64,000 nucleotides of DNA from Procambarus clarkii. Lineage: Eukaryota > Arthropoda > Malacostraca > Decapoda > Cambaridae. Made by a program: the position numbers and the translations under genes. Below, one piece after another: positions 10,806 to 22,176 of the stretch (positions are counted from its first letter, which is position 1; each line of letters starts with the position of its first letter). The notes beneath the pieces are model-generated. The model saw only the letters and a list, made by a program, of their open reading frames with translations. It was not told the origin of the DNA and searched no databases. The stretch covers positions 13,993,399-14,057,398 of the forward strand of contig NC_091228.1 in NCBI RefSeq assembly GCF_040958095.1, in the 5' to 3' direction.

Positions 10806-10822
10806 GACACACACACACAATG
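10618..10822. repeat. AC-rich minisatellite (ACACAAAGACAC units), segment 1
   Basis: Mixed units of ACACAAAGACAC and pure AC dinucleotides. The same unit types return at 15735-16320 and 19325-19742, so the three segments look like one array split by two later insertions. Confidence 0.9.
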
Positions 10823-10829
10823 TGAGGGA

Positions 10830-13800
10830 TCTAGATCCCTCAGCTAGTTTTCCTAGGTTCTAGAGTAGGCTAGACACTCTAGAAACTGAAGCTTTCAAAT
10901 TAACATATGCTTGTTGGGTGTTGAATGAAAGCTTATGTCAAGAACTATCACTTGAGAGTAGCTAGAAGTCTGTGATTGCTCTGTAGAGAGAATTACAGAG
11001 ATTTTCCTGTTTCTGTGAAGTAGGATGTGAGTTACTTGGACTAAAACCATTACAGGGGGAGGGGAGAGAGAGTGGAGTGAACGTTGCCCCCCCCCCCCCA
11101 CATGGGAGACAATAAGCCACTGTCTAGGCCTCCCCTCCTTGTGACGTCACAGGACGCGCACGGCGAGGCCATCGGTGATTGGTTTAGGCACCATGAGGAA
11201 CAGTGCGGGCTTCAAGCTGATTGGTCTAGGTATTGTTGGGAGAAGGTACGGGCATCCAGAGTTCCCTTAGCCCGCGAAATCTTTAGTTTGAATTGGGCGG
11301 CCAGGGAAACGAGACGTGTTTGGGTGCAGGTGGCACCACCCGGCCACCTCCACCCCCTGTTGATCGCTTCTGTCGTCCAAATTACTCGATTGATGGCACT
11401 CCTGCCATCAGGGGTTGTGTCAAGGCCAAATTAAAAGAATTGGGGCCAGGGATTTACGGAAGAAACAGTAAAAAGCTAAGAGACAGTTGACTGTGTGAAC
11501 GCATGAGGCAGGCTGGCAGAGCCTCATGGTGTAACAGGTGTGAGAGTATCCTGTCTAGTGGCAAGGGACAATTGATGTTGGGCAGTGTACGCGTATGTGA
11601 TATTACAGGCCCATGTTGGACTTTGCATTCCGCCAGGCTGCGTCAGTAAGGGGGACGCCGCCGGCCATGGTCACCACAGGATAGAGCAAGGCAGGCTCAG
11701 CCGCGTGGGTACTCCTGTGGGCGGCACCCATGTGCGCGCCCACCCGCGGGTGGAGGGCACCCACCACCCTGCCTGCCAGCCCGGCCAGTGGGGTGGTATG
11801 ACGTCATGCGCCACTCAAGCCACCCAGGCCACCTACCCGAGGCCACCCAACCCCCCTCTCTCAGCTCGGGAGGGGCGCTGTGGCCACCTGCCTTGGCCAC
11901 ATGCCTTGGCCACTTTCCTGGGACAGCCTAGGGCCACATCTTGTCGACGCATGAGGAGCAAGCAGCTAAGTGTGTCAGCTAGTGTGGTAGTAACTTTGGT
12001 AATGAGGAAAAATAAGGGAAAGTAGAAAGGAGTAGAAATGAGTACTATTACACTGTGATGAGTACCGGTGGATATTCCCGGTAAGAGTTATCTCAGAGCC
12101 TCGCCAGGCTAGGAAAACAGCTGAGGGGCAGCTGTCAGTGGAACCCAGGTGTCGGATAGGGGCGGTACCTGGAGATAGAGATTATACACGGGACCACGCT
12201 GTATGTTAATATGTTAGTAGACTGACTAGAGGATGTAACCAGTCAGTGTAGAGATTTACCATATAAGTGTTCCAGCCTGTCGATTCTATATAATCGTTCA
12301 GGCTGGATTAATGCCATAGAGTACCGTAAAATTATAATCATTAGAGGTAGACTATTTGGTGATATAATTTTTCATTGATTATGTGAATGCCATTTCTATG
12401 TGTTCATTTGCATGTCTATGTACTGTGTTGTGTGGTAAGTCAGTAGAGGTGATTGCTGACTGATTGCCTAATGTTGTCATTAGCATGGGAGGCATGCTGA
12501 CGGCATCATTATGTTGCAGGTTTGTGCAGTGTTGTTATCAGTTTATACAATATTATTGCCCCAGGAACTGTGTTGAGGGTTTAAGGGACCTCTAGGATTA
12601 TTCAGGGGAATTCTCAGTACTTAATGAGAGCAGGCAATTGATGGGTTAATTGCCTGGCTGAGGTATGTGTGTGTTCACAGTATTCCTTTGCAATCAGGTG
12701 CAAGAAGTAAAAGAGGGAGAGGGGCAGTAATATTAGTACACTTGTGTGTGTTGCACAACCGTGTGTTTTGTTGTGTGGGCACAGTAATTAGCGAGTTGCA
12801 GTAGCTGCAACCATATGTGGGCAGTGCTGATATGATGTTGCATGCCATTATAGTGTGACCTATGTAACGCTGGGGTTACTTTGTTTCTTTAACACATCAC
12901 TCGGTACCCCCAGACATCACTCGGTACCCCTACTTAAATCTCTGAATATGTTAGACATTAAGTCACTGCACATTCTCTCATGTGTATTATACATATATAA
13001 AACGCTAAACTATAATGCCAATCCTGATCTCAAAAGCTTCATAGAAGGTTGTATCAGAACCCATGAGCATCACACCAGAAATAAATACAGTTTTGATATT
13101 CCTAGAGTACGACTTAATCAAACTAGAAATGCTCTACAAATCAAGGGGCCCAGAATGTGGAATGACCTTCCCAACCATGTTAAAGACTGTACCTCTCTCA
13201 ACCAGTTTAAGTTAAAAGCGAAGCTATACCTAATAAATTCCCTGTAACCTACCTTACCCTTCTATTGTCAACCAATGTCTGTTTTTTTCTTTAAAGAGCG
13301 CTGTTTGTCGACATAATTGTATTTGTGCTGCTTTTTCATCTATGTTTTCATTTCTTGTTTTCATTCTACTCATTATGCTCAATTAGTATTAAGCTTGTCA
13401 TTTAAGTTTATCATGCCCGAAACGCTTTGCGTAATAGTGGCTTTAGGCATTGTATGTACTAGCTCTACCTATAAGTCAACCAATCCTTGTAAAAATTTAT
13501 TGTATGTATGTACCTTACCTAAATAAAATTGTATTGTATTGTATTGTATTGTATTAAGTTATGTTGAGGACTTAAGGATTCAGTGAGTTAATTAAGGGGT
13601 AATTAACTGGATAAGGGGTGCACACTTAGTATTGTGGAGTGAGTGAGGGCTGTTATAAGAGAAACAGTGTTAAGCGAGAATGAGATACGTCTCGGGAGCA
13701 ATTAATTGTCCATGTGACAATTAATTGACCACTCTAGCTAATTATGTAATTAGCCTTCTCATCATGAAGTCACGTAGTGGGAGAGGTTCTGTCAGAGTCT

Positions 13801-15730
13801 GTCAGTATTTGTGTTAACGTAATATGCTCGAGACTAATTACCTTTCAGGGGTATAGCAATTAGTGGCTCATGTTAATTAGTGGAGTAATTAGCATTGGAG
13901 AGCTCCGGTGACTCGGTAAAGCGAGGTCATGGAGCTAGCATAAATCGTTGTATTAATCATATCCTGTCTGAGGACAGTGGATTATTGGCACATCTTGTTA
14001 ATTAGTGTAATTAACTCCTTTCCCGTGAATTCACAGTGTTTGATGAGACCTGCTTAGGCAGTGCGGAGTGAGACGTATTTATGGGTGATTAATTATCGGT
14101 CCTGGTGACAGTTAATTAATGGCTTAGTAATTAGTGGGTTAATTAGGGTAATTAACACTCACTCGTAATTTTTTGACACAGACTGTGGAGAAGCTACCAA
14201 GTTAGGGTAGGCTTAGTTAACGTAACTCAATGGGGATGTAATTAGTGGTCCGTTTGACCTTAATTGAGAATTACTCACTGAATACTTGCAAGGAGTCAAG
14301 TGTGGTGTAATATGTTGAGTTATTGTTAACAAGAGAGAGACAAGTGTTAAAGATTAAAGTAGGGACGTGTAAAAGCAACAGTCACAGTGAAATTCACGCA
14401 GTGGAGGGATCGTCAAGTGAAGACTAACGTAGTGTTAACGATTTAACGAGCCGTCGTTAATTGAGTAATTAATGTAAGGGGTTGACGGTCTGCTGTGATC
14501 GGAGTCAATTGCGCTGTAATTAAGCTTCCGTAATTCGTTGGACTGATCAGCTCTGTCTCTGACAGAGTGATTAAGCACTCGTAGCTAATTAAAGATAATT
14601 AGTAATCGCCAGTGAATTCACCAGGTGTTGATGTTGTTGTTTACACGGAGTATTTGAACATTGTGATTACCGTAGTACTTTGTTGCTGACTGCTGCGATC
14701 AGTCAATTAACGTAATTAATCACTTCAGGCAATTTCTTTTGGTTGTCGTCTGGTGACGAGAGTAGAGTCATCTAGGGATCTGTGGAGCTGTGTCCCAGAA
14801 TCCCGCCTTGCCTGTCTGTGTATCGGGTTACAATTGGGCAACTTCTTAGTGGGAGTTGCAAAGAGTGTTCACACTGGGTTGTGATAGGGGGGAGTCACTG
14901 TTAGACTTCCGCCTAGTTACGTGGGTCTCTCCTGGGGGGCGGGAGGACCCCTAAGTTTGTGATTATAGTAGCTGTCAGGAAACCGGGACACTATTGATTG
15001 CCTGCTTGTGTCTTTGTTTCAGTGGATCCTTCATTTGTTCAGTTAGTTCATGTTGTCAGCCCGAAGTGTCAGCAAGATGGAGCCTGCTGTCACTTCTCGA
15101 GGGGCTGTTGAATAGCTGTGTTGCAAATGCCACTTGATGTACAATAACGTAACCATTCGCTGTGGTGTAACTTAGTCTGTGATATTTTTCCTGGATTTGC
15201 AATATTGCATCATCAGTGGGCACACCTGTGTTCAGGTTAGTTCAGTATGCAGCCTCACAGCAAGGGTTGCTATTTAGCTGTTTGTTATCGTGCCACTGGA
15301 TTGACATTAACGTAATGTAAACTCGGTAATGTAGTAGTTAGTCTCTTGTTATTAATAAATTGTTATGTTATAGAAAACAGTCTTTGATGTCAACCCTTCA
15401 ACCATATTATTCCACCATATTTCTGCATATTATTAAATGTTGATGTGATCTTGATAAGGCGGCTGTTCTTGGGAATTCGAATTCCAATTCATAGCGCCAC
15501 TTCAAATATAAATATTTGATTGTGAGAACCCGTCGGTTACCCTTTATTAGTTTTAACGTCCTGTTTAACTAGGAGGAGCCAGCGGCCTATTGTGGACAGG
15601 TTTTCACCCTTGGTGGTGGAGGCCTGGCGGTTTGCTCCCGCTTTTCCTTTTTCTACTGGACTCATGCTTAACGGCCTTGAGCAGACTTTAAACTTGTAGT
15701 CCACCTCCTAAGGGAGGTAGGCGTAGAGAA
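10830..15730 (+). mobile_element. Non-coding TAACGTAA-rich repeat element, copy 1
   Basis: No convincing coding frame in ~4.9 kb. The first ~1 kb is GC-rich with CCAAT-type boxes (GGTGATTGG, GCTGATTGG). After that the DNA is rich in TTAATTA and TAACGTAA (for example 13817, 14220, 14423, 14712, 15145, 15309). Homology with the inverted copy at 28.2-32.0 kb is seen directly: 15233-15295 (GTTAGTTCAGTATGCAGCC...TAGCTGT) aligns with the reverse complement of 28683-28745, and 15335-15400 with that of 28590-28650, in the same order. The copy sits inside the AC minisatellite and is itself interrupted by a truncated LINE (12.88-13.56 kb). Exact ends and class are unknown; it could be non-coding LTR-type or other DNA. 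Confidence 0.5.
12882..13557 (+). mobile_element. 5'-truncated CR1/L2-like LINE 3' end
   Basis: The frame 12855-13247 encodes the last ~115 residues of the same ORF2 that is complete at 60760-63741 (shared SVPLLKSLNMLDIKSLHIL and GPRMWNDLP). It is nearly identical at the protein level. The 3' UTR holds the GCCCGAAACGC...TAGTGGCTTTAGG tail and ends in (ATTGT)n repeats at about 13528-13556. The 5' truncation point shows a short duplication (ACATCACTCGGTACCCC twice). The truncated insertion lies inside the TAACGTAA-rich element. Confidence 0.9.
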
Positions 15731-15734
15731 AAAT

Positions 15735-15758
15735 CTCACACACAAAGACACACACAAA

Positions 15759-15804
<46 letters not shown>

Positions 15805-16092
15805 GATACACTTAAACGCACACATACACAAAGACACACACACACACACACAAAGACACACTTACACACACACCCAAAGACACTTACATACACACAAAGA
15901 CACACACACTTACACACACAAAGACACACACACACACTTACACACAAAGAAACACACACAAAGACACACACACACAAAGACACACACACACAAAGACACA
16001 CACACAAAGACACACTTACACACACACAAAGACACACTTACACACACACAAAGACACACTTACACACACACAAAGACACACACACACACAAA

Positions 16093-16182
<90 letters not shown>

Positions 16183-16186
16183 GACA

Positions 16187-16218
<32 letters not shown>

Positions 16219-16320
16219 TTCTGACACACAAAACGCATTCTCACACAGGAATCATACAGACATTCTCACAAACACACATACACAAAGACACACACACACA
16301 CACACATTCTGACACACACA
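15735..16320. repeat. AC-rich minisatellite, segment 2
   Basis: Same ACACAAAGACAC and CTTACACACACAAAGACAC units as segments 1 and 3. Its right end contains an ~80-base block (16219-16300, starting ATTCTGACACACAAAACGC) that recurs almost exactly at 19441-19520, on the other side of the LINE. Confidence 0.9.
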
Positions 16321-16812
16321 TGTCTGCTGGTAAGAAAAGGCTGGGATTTTGAGGAGATGGATATTCAGGGCTGTGAAGGTTTCAGTGACTACATAGCAGG
16401 TACTGTAACAAATGGAGGGAAAAAAATTATAGTCGTAGTCATATATAATCCACCACCAAATGACAGAAGACCTAGACAGGAATATGATAGAAACAACATG
16501 GCCACCATTAACATAATAGAAAGAGCAGCTTCTGTTGCTAGCAGGAATGGATCTGGACTACTAATTATGGGAGACTTCAACCATGGGAAGAGAGATTGGA
16601 AGAACAGAGACCCGCATGGAGGACCAGAAACATGGAGAGCTTAGCTGCTGGACGAGGAAACAAGAAACTTTCTAAGCCAGCACACCAAAGAACCAACAAG
16701 AATGAGAGGAGAAGATGAACCAGCAATGCTTGATTTGATATTCACCCTTAATGAATGGGATATAAGGGAAGTTAAGATGGAAGCGCCCTTGGGAATGAGT
16801 GACCATCAGCAG

Positions 16813-17090
16813 TCTCCGTGGTGTAGTGGTAAGACACTCGCCTGGCATTCCGCGAGCGCTATGTCATGGGTTCGTATCCTGGCCGGGGAGGATTTACTGG
16901 GCGCAATTCCTTAACTGTAGCCTCTGTTTAACGCAACAGTAAAATGTGTACTTGGATGAAAAAACGATTCTTCGCGGCAGGGGATCGTATTCCAGGGACC
17001 ATAGGATTAAGGACTTGCCCGAAACGCTACGCGTACTAGTGGCTGTACAAGAATGTAACAACTCTTGTATATATCTCAAAAAAAAAAAGT
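16813..17090 (+). mobile_element. tRNA-derived SINE with LINE-type tail
   Basis: The head carries both Pol III internal promoter boxes: box A TGGTGTAGTGG (16819-16829) and box B GGTTCGTATCC (16869-16879, one mismatch to consensus). The body has no frame. The 3' part contains GCCCGAAACGCTACGCG and TAGTGGCT, the same tail as the LINE ends at 13410 and 63955, and then an A-run. A 3' tail shared with a LINE is the known way SINEs borrow the LINE reverse transcriptase. I do not see a clear target-site duplication. Confidence 0.85.
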
Positions 17091-17093
17091 GTA

Positions 17094-19225
17094 TTGAACT
17101 TTGAGTACCTGGTAGAGCTAGGACTTATCTTCCCCCCAAAAGAACTAGGAATCAAAAGGCTGGCATACCGAAAGGGGAATTATGAACAGATGAGAAGTTT
17201 CCTAAGTGAAATACCTTGGGACACAGACCTCAGAGACAAGTCTGTACAGGGTATGATGGATTATGTTACCCAAAAGTGTCAGGAGGCAGTAAACAGGTTC
17301 ATCCCGGCCCAAAGGGAAAAATCCGAGAAGCAACAGAAGAATCCATGGTATAATAGGGCATGTATGGAAGCGAAGAAACTGAACAAAAAGGCGTGGAGGA
17401 ACTTCCGGAATAACAGAACACCAGAAAGCAGAGAGAGATACCAGAGAACCAGGAATGAGTACGTCAGGGTGAGAAGAGAAGCAGAGAAAAATTTTAAAAA
17501 TGATATAGCAAACAAAGCCAAGACCGAACCAAAGCTACTCCACAGTCACATCAGAAGGAAAACAACAGTGAAAGAACAGATATTGAAACTTAGAACAGGC
17601 GAGGACAGGTATACAGAGAATGACAGAGAGGTGTGTGAGGAACTCAACAAGAGGTTCCAGGAGGTCTTCACAATAGAACAGGGTGAGGTCACTGTGCTAG
17701 GAAAAAGGGAGGTAAACCAGGCGGCCTTGGAAGAGTTTGAAATTACGAGAGAGGAGGTCAAGAGACACCTGCTGGATCTGGATGTTAGAAAGGCTGTTGG
17801 TCCAGATGGGATCTCACCATGGTACTGAAAGAGTGTGGAGAGGCACTTTGCTTGCCACTCTCCATAGTGTATAGTAAGTCACTAGAAACGGGAGACCTAC
17901 CAGAAATATGGAAGACGACGAATGTGGTCCCAATATACAAAAAGGGCGACAGACAAGAGGCACTGAACTACTGGCCAGTGTCCTTGACTTGTATACCATG
18001 CAAGGTGATGGAGAAGATCGTGAGAAAAGACCTGGTAACACATCTGGAGAGAAGGGACTTCGTGACAAATCGCCAACATGGGTTCAGGGAGGGTAAATCT
18101 TGCCTTGCAGGCTTGATAGAATTCTACGATCAGGTGACACAGATTAAGCAAGAAAGAGAGGGCTGGGCGGACTGCATTTTCTTGGATTGTCGGAAAGCCC
18201 TTGACACAGTACCGCATAAGAGGCTGGTACATAAGCTGGAGAGACAGGCAGGGGTAGCTGGTAAGGTGCTCCAGTGGATAAGGGAGTATCTAAGTAATAG
18301 GAAGCAGAGAGTTACGGTGAGGGGTGAGACCTCCGATTGGCGTGAAGTCACCAGTGGAGTCACACAGGGCTCTGTACTCGGTCCTATCTTGTTTCTGATA
18401 TATGTAAATGATCTCCCGGAGGGTATCGATTCATTTCTCTCAATGTTTGCAGACGATGCTAAAATTATGAGAAGGATTAAAACAGAAGAAGACTGTTTGA
18501 GGCTTGAAGAAGACCTAGACAAGCTGAAGGAATGGTCGAACAAATGGTTGTTAGAGTTTAACCCAACCAAATGTAATGTAATGAAGATAGGTGTAGGGAG
18601 CAGGAGGCCAGATACAAGGTATCATCTGGGAGAGGAAATTCTTCAGGAGTCAGAGAAGGAAAAAGACTTGGGGGTTGATATCACGCCAGACCTGTCTCCT
18701 GCAGCACATATCAAGCGGATAACATCAGCGACATATGCCAGGCTGGCCAGCATACGAACGGCATTCAGAAACTTGTGTAAAGAATCATTCAGAACTTTGT
18801 ATACAATCCTGGAGTATGCAGCCCCAGCATGGAGTCCATATCTAGACAAGGATAAGACTAAACTGGAAAAGGTTCAAAGGTTTGCCACCAGACTAGTACC
18901 CGAGCTGAGAGGTATGAGCTACGAGGAGAGACTACGGGAATTAAACCTCACTTCGCTGGAAGACAGAAGAGTTAGGGGGGACATGATCACCACATTCAAG
19001 ATTCTGAAGGGAATTGATAGGGTAGATAAAGACAGTCTATTTAACACAAGGGGAACATGCACAAGGGGACACAGGTGGAAACTGAGTGCCCAAATGAGCC
19101 ACAGAGATATTAGAAAGAACTTTTTTAATGTCAGAGTGGTTGACAAATGGAATGCATTAGGGGGTGATGTGGTGAAGGATGACTCCATACACAGTTTCAA
19201 ATGTAGATATGACAGAGCCCGATAG
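17094..19225 (+). pseudogene. CR1-like LINE ORF2, RT part
   Basis: Two overlapping frames (17094-17828 and 17819-19225) give the linker and complete RT domain. Motifs seen: KAVGPDGISPW, VVPIYKKGDR, QHGFREGKSC, IFLDCRKALDTV (the usual Phe of KAFD replaced by Leu), GVTQGSVLGPILFLIYVNDLP and the catalytic FADD at about 18450. After RT comes the usual CR1-type Cys/His-poor thumb and C-terminal domain. A single frameshift near 17820 separates the halves, so ORF2 cannot be made as one protein. Confidence 0.9.
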
Positions 19226-19324
19226 GCTCAGGAATCTGTACTCCTGTTGATTGACGGTTGAGAGGCGGGACCAAAGAGCCAGAGCTCAACCCCCGCAAAC
19301 ACAACTAGGTGAGTACAACTAGGT

Positions 19325-19742
19325 GAGTACACACAAAGACACACACACAAAGACACACTTACACACACACAAAGACACACTTACACACACACAAAGACAC
19401 ACTTACACACACACAAAGACACACACACACACACACACACATTCTGACACACAAAACGCATTCTCACACAGGAATCATACAGACATTCTCACAAACACAC
19501 ATACACAAAGACACACACACATACACATTCTGACACACACACACACACACACACATTCTGACACACAAAACGCATTCTCACACAGGAATCACACACATAT
19601 TCTGACACACAAAACGCATTCTCACACAGGAATCACACACACATTCTCACAAACACACACAAAAACACACACACACACACACACACACATTCCTACACAC
19701 ACACACACACACACACAAAGACACACGCACACACAGACACAG
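19325..19742. repeat. AC-rich minisatellite, segment 3
   Basis: ACACAAAGACAC units plus repeated ATTCTGACACACAAAACGC and CATTCTCACACAGGAATC blocks (at least three times). Continues directly from the LINE tail. Confidence 0.9.
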
Positions 19743-19935
19743 GAATCCAAAAAGTTCACCAAAACTATTATTATATTCACTTTACATTTTTTCTTAAAAA
19801 GGTTGGGAGAGGTACAGTCTTTGATATGATTGGGAAGGGCATTCAACATTTTAAAACCCTTGGTTTGACGAGCAGCATTTCTGGTTTGATTAAGTCGAAC
19901 CCTTGGGAACCGAATGATGTCTAGGGGCAGCGTTA
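19743..19935 (-). mobile_element. Divergent LINE 3' fragment related to the 60.76-kb element
   Basis: Read on the minus strand it encodes RLNQTRNAA..., then LPNHIKDCTSPNLFKKK, matching the C-terminus of the 60760-63741 ORF2 (RLNQTRNAL, LPHHVKDCTSLNQFK) at lower identity than the 12.9-kb copy. It is short and lacks the 3' tail. Confidence 0.75.
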
Positions 19936-19939
19936 CTTA

Positions 19940-20630
19940 TTGTTATAACAGCACATCATTCGTTTTTTTTTTTTTATTAGAGATGGTATCTCATCCATAA
20001 AAAATATTTTGTGGAAACAAATGGGGTTGACCACCAGCCCGTGGTCAGTGGGGACCCTGTGGTGGACCATCAGCCGGTGGTGGACAATTCATTGGCTTAT
20101 TAGGCAAATCGGATCTTGAATAGTTTGCCAAATAAGACATCAAATTTTATTTATAACTCCAAATTTTGTATTGGTTATTTTTTAATTAAGGCAAAAAAAT
20201 GAAGAGAATCAATTAATTCTTTTATGGATTTATATATTTTACCAAATTTTATTAAAAAATAAAACTTATAAACATTCCTATATAATATAAAATTTTTGAT
20301 GTTTAAGTTTTGATAATTTTATAAACATAATTTTATTTATCACACATATTAAATATATAATATTGTTAATTTTATGTATAATTTTTTATTTATATTTAAA
20401 ATAAAAAAAACAAAATATACATTTTGATTAAAATATTCATAGTTACTTTATAATTTGAGATAAAATTAAAGAAAACAGAAATAACATTTTTCCTTTTATA
20501 GTTAAATTCGATATTTTATATAAAAATAAAACAAACAAAGTCACTCAAAGCCATTTTATATATTATTTATTTATTTTATAAACATTTATTTTAAATAAAA
20601 TTAAAAAAAACTGAAAAAATATATATATTT
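19940..20630. other. AT-rich non-coding stretch before viral block B
   Basis: Very AT-rich, with many T and A runs and no open frame of note. A short imperfect repeat (ACCACCAGCCCGTGGT, ACCATCAGCCGGTGGT) lies at 20028-20085. It may include viral intergenic DNA. Confidence 0.4.
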
Positions 20631-20638
20631 TCTTTTTA

Positions 20639-21619
20639 TTAAACAAATATTTCATCACTACTTTCATAATCACTACTTCCATATTCTTTGTAGTCGTTAC
20701 TCGCCTCTGTATCATAATTATAATCTATATTATCACTATTTTCATCATTAATCCATTTGAAGAACGAACAATACATGGCAACTTCAAAATCCCTAAATAC
20801 AAAATAATAATAATGACTTACAAATGCTAATAACATTATGGGAGTAATAACTTTGCGAATACCAATTTGGATATAATAATATTCATCAAATAATTTAAAC
20901 CAAGAAGTTGGTAAAATGTTTCCATAAACATCTAAAAATTGTACTTGCATACAACATTTTTCCTGATCATAAAGAATATTCATTGAACCTCGTTCTTTGA
21001 AACATCGAAATTTTAAATTTGATATAACAATATGATATTGATTATTTTCCTTATTTGTTATGTTTAAAAAGTATGGTTTATCTCCATATATAAAATGAAC
21101 TGCATCTTCAATTTTTGATTGTAACATCTCCTTAGGTTTGAAGCTTTTCTTCAGAACAGATAAAATATAATTCCATCGGTAATTTTCATTACAAAAACAT
21201 TTCCCATATAAATTACATAAGGGATACTCATCATCACTTAATGCACAATAGAGATAGTAGGCAGCCATTGCTACAAAATTATTACTTTTGCTTATACTCT
21301 GAAACAACTCACGTCCTGTATTATCAAAATATTGAACTGAGGGAGGATTGTTTGAAACAATTTTTAGCGATCCAGTATGGTAAGACGAAGGTATACCATC
21401 TCCTATTATTTCTTTCTTACACCCATTACAAAATTTCACGTTTAAGATTCTCAAAACCATAACGGACTCTTCCGGTGTTGTTGTGTGTACTGACAGAGAC
21501 CATAACGGGTGTTTTAAATTGTCTCTCCCATATATTCTTTCAAGAAAAGTGGTTACATTTCCTACTGTAAAAAAGGAAAATTTGAATTTTTGTTTAGTCA
21601 TTTGTTCAAAATAATCCAT
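20639..21619 (-). CDS. Unknown viral-block protein, 326 residues
   Basis: The largest uninterrupted frame of block B. It has many aromatic residues and several Cys (CNGCKKE near residue 63, CNLYGKCFC near 138, KCCMQ near 224), a hydrophobic stretch near residues 263-275 (ITPIMLLAFVSHYYYFVF), and an acidic Asp/Glu/Ser/Tyr-rich C-terminal tail. No family recognised. It is the last of a minus-strand run of frames starting at 23595. Looks whole. Confidence 0.5.
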   Translation of the reverse strand: MDYFEQMTKQKFKFSFFTVGNVTTFLERIYGRDNLKHPLWSLSVHTTTPEESVMVLRILNVKFCNGCKKEIIGDGIPSSYHTGSLKIVSNNPPSVQYFDNTGRELFQSISKSNNFVAMAAYYLYCALSDDEYPLCNLYGKCFCNENYRWNYILSVLKKSFKPKEMLQSKIEDAVHFIYGDKPYFLNITNKENNQYHIVISNLKFRCFKERGSMNILYDQEKCCMQVQFLDVYGNILPTSWFKLFDEYYYIQIGIRKVITPIMLLAFVSHYYYFVFRDFEVAMYCSFFKWINDENSDNIDYNYDTEASNDYKEYGSSDYESSDEIFV

Positions 21620-21690
21620 TCGAAAATTTGTATTACAGAGACATTTAATGCCATAATTTTCAAAACAAGTTGTAACATTATCATATAACT

Positions 21691-22176
21691 TTATTTTTTC
21701 TGTGAGGATTTGTATTTTGAAGACATATATTCTTCCACTAGCTGAGTAATTTTATGAGTGTTGGATACAACTCGTAATATTCGTTTATGTAATGGCTCAT
21801 CTTTTTTAATATCAGAGAAAAAGAAAATTGGAATATTAATAAATAAAATGTTAATTTTACCACTCCCACTCCCATTTTCTAAGAACTGTGCAACATTATT
21901 TATATTGGGAGAGTAATCACAGACTGAATGGGAATCCAATTTCATAATAAATTTCCTTTTCAATTTTATGAGTAAGTATTGTACGAATAATTGTAAGTCT
22001 TCTACACTATTATTTTCAAAGGTAACATCATCATTCTTATCAACATTATTAATATTATGATGATGATAGTTGGATAGCACAATTGTTCCTAAAGGTAAAG
22101 CAGGAGGATAAAAGTGTAATTTTTTTAAATAAGATAATGGGATTTCTATACTACCATCTGAGTTACATGCAAACAT
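21691..22176 (-). CDS. Unknown viral-block protein, 161 residues
   Basis: Starts MFACNSDGSIEIPLSYL and overlaps the end of the PIF-2 frame by one base, an arrangement typical of compact viral genomes. Ends in a Lys/Ser-rich tail. One hydrophobic segment (INILFINIPIFFF). No family recognised. Looks whole. Confidence 0.5.
   Translation of the reverse strand: MFACNSDGSIEIPLSYLKKLHFYPPALPLGTIVLSNYHHHNINNVDKNDDVTFENNSVEDLQLFVQYLLIKLKRKFIMKLDSHSVCDYSPNINNVAQFLENGSGSGKINILFINIPIFFFSDIKKDEPLHKRILRVVSNTHKITQLVEEYMSSKYKSSQKK

Larger units (their letters stand above)
16325..19325 (+). mobile_element. CR1-like LINE (5'-truncated), with SINE nested inside
   Basis: Starts within the endonuclease domain (MGDFNHG at about 16567 is the catalytic GDFN) and runs through RT to a 3' UTR ending in two AACTAGGTGAGTAC units. 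The endonuclease has an in-frame stop near 16642. The SINE insertion at 16813-17088 separates the conserved SDH motif from the following FEYLVE. The RT frame shifts once near 17820. Related copies lie at 26.1-28.2 and 32.05-32.85 kb (both minus strand). Confidence 0.9.

Noticed and set aside
10533-10863. Open frames of about 70-104 codons over the AC array (also 15708-16244 and 19323-19829)
   Set aside because: Pure Thr-His or Cys-Val repeat translation of a minisatellite; no gene signal.
11084-12025. GC-rich frames of 116 and 146 codons
   Set aside because: Composition-driven frames in the GC-rich end of the TAACGTAA element; no motif, and no counterpart frame in the inverted copy.
16813-16886. 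Possible genuine tRNA gene
   Set aside because: Pol III boxes are present but the anticodon arm is irregular and the sequence continues into a SINE body with LINE tail and A-run.
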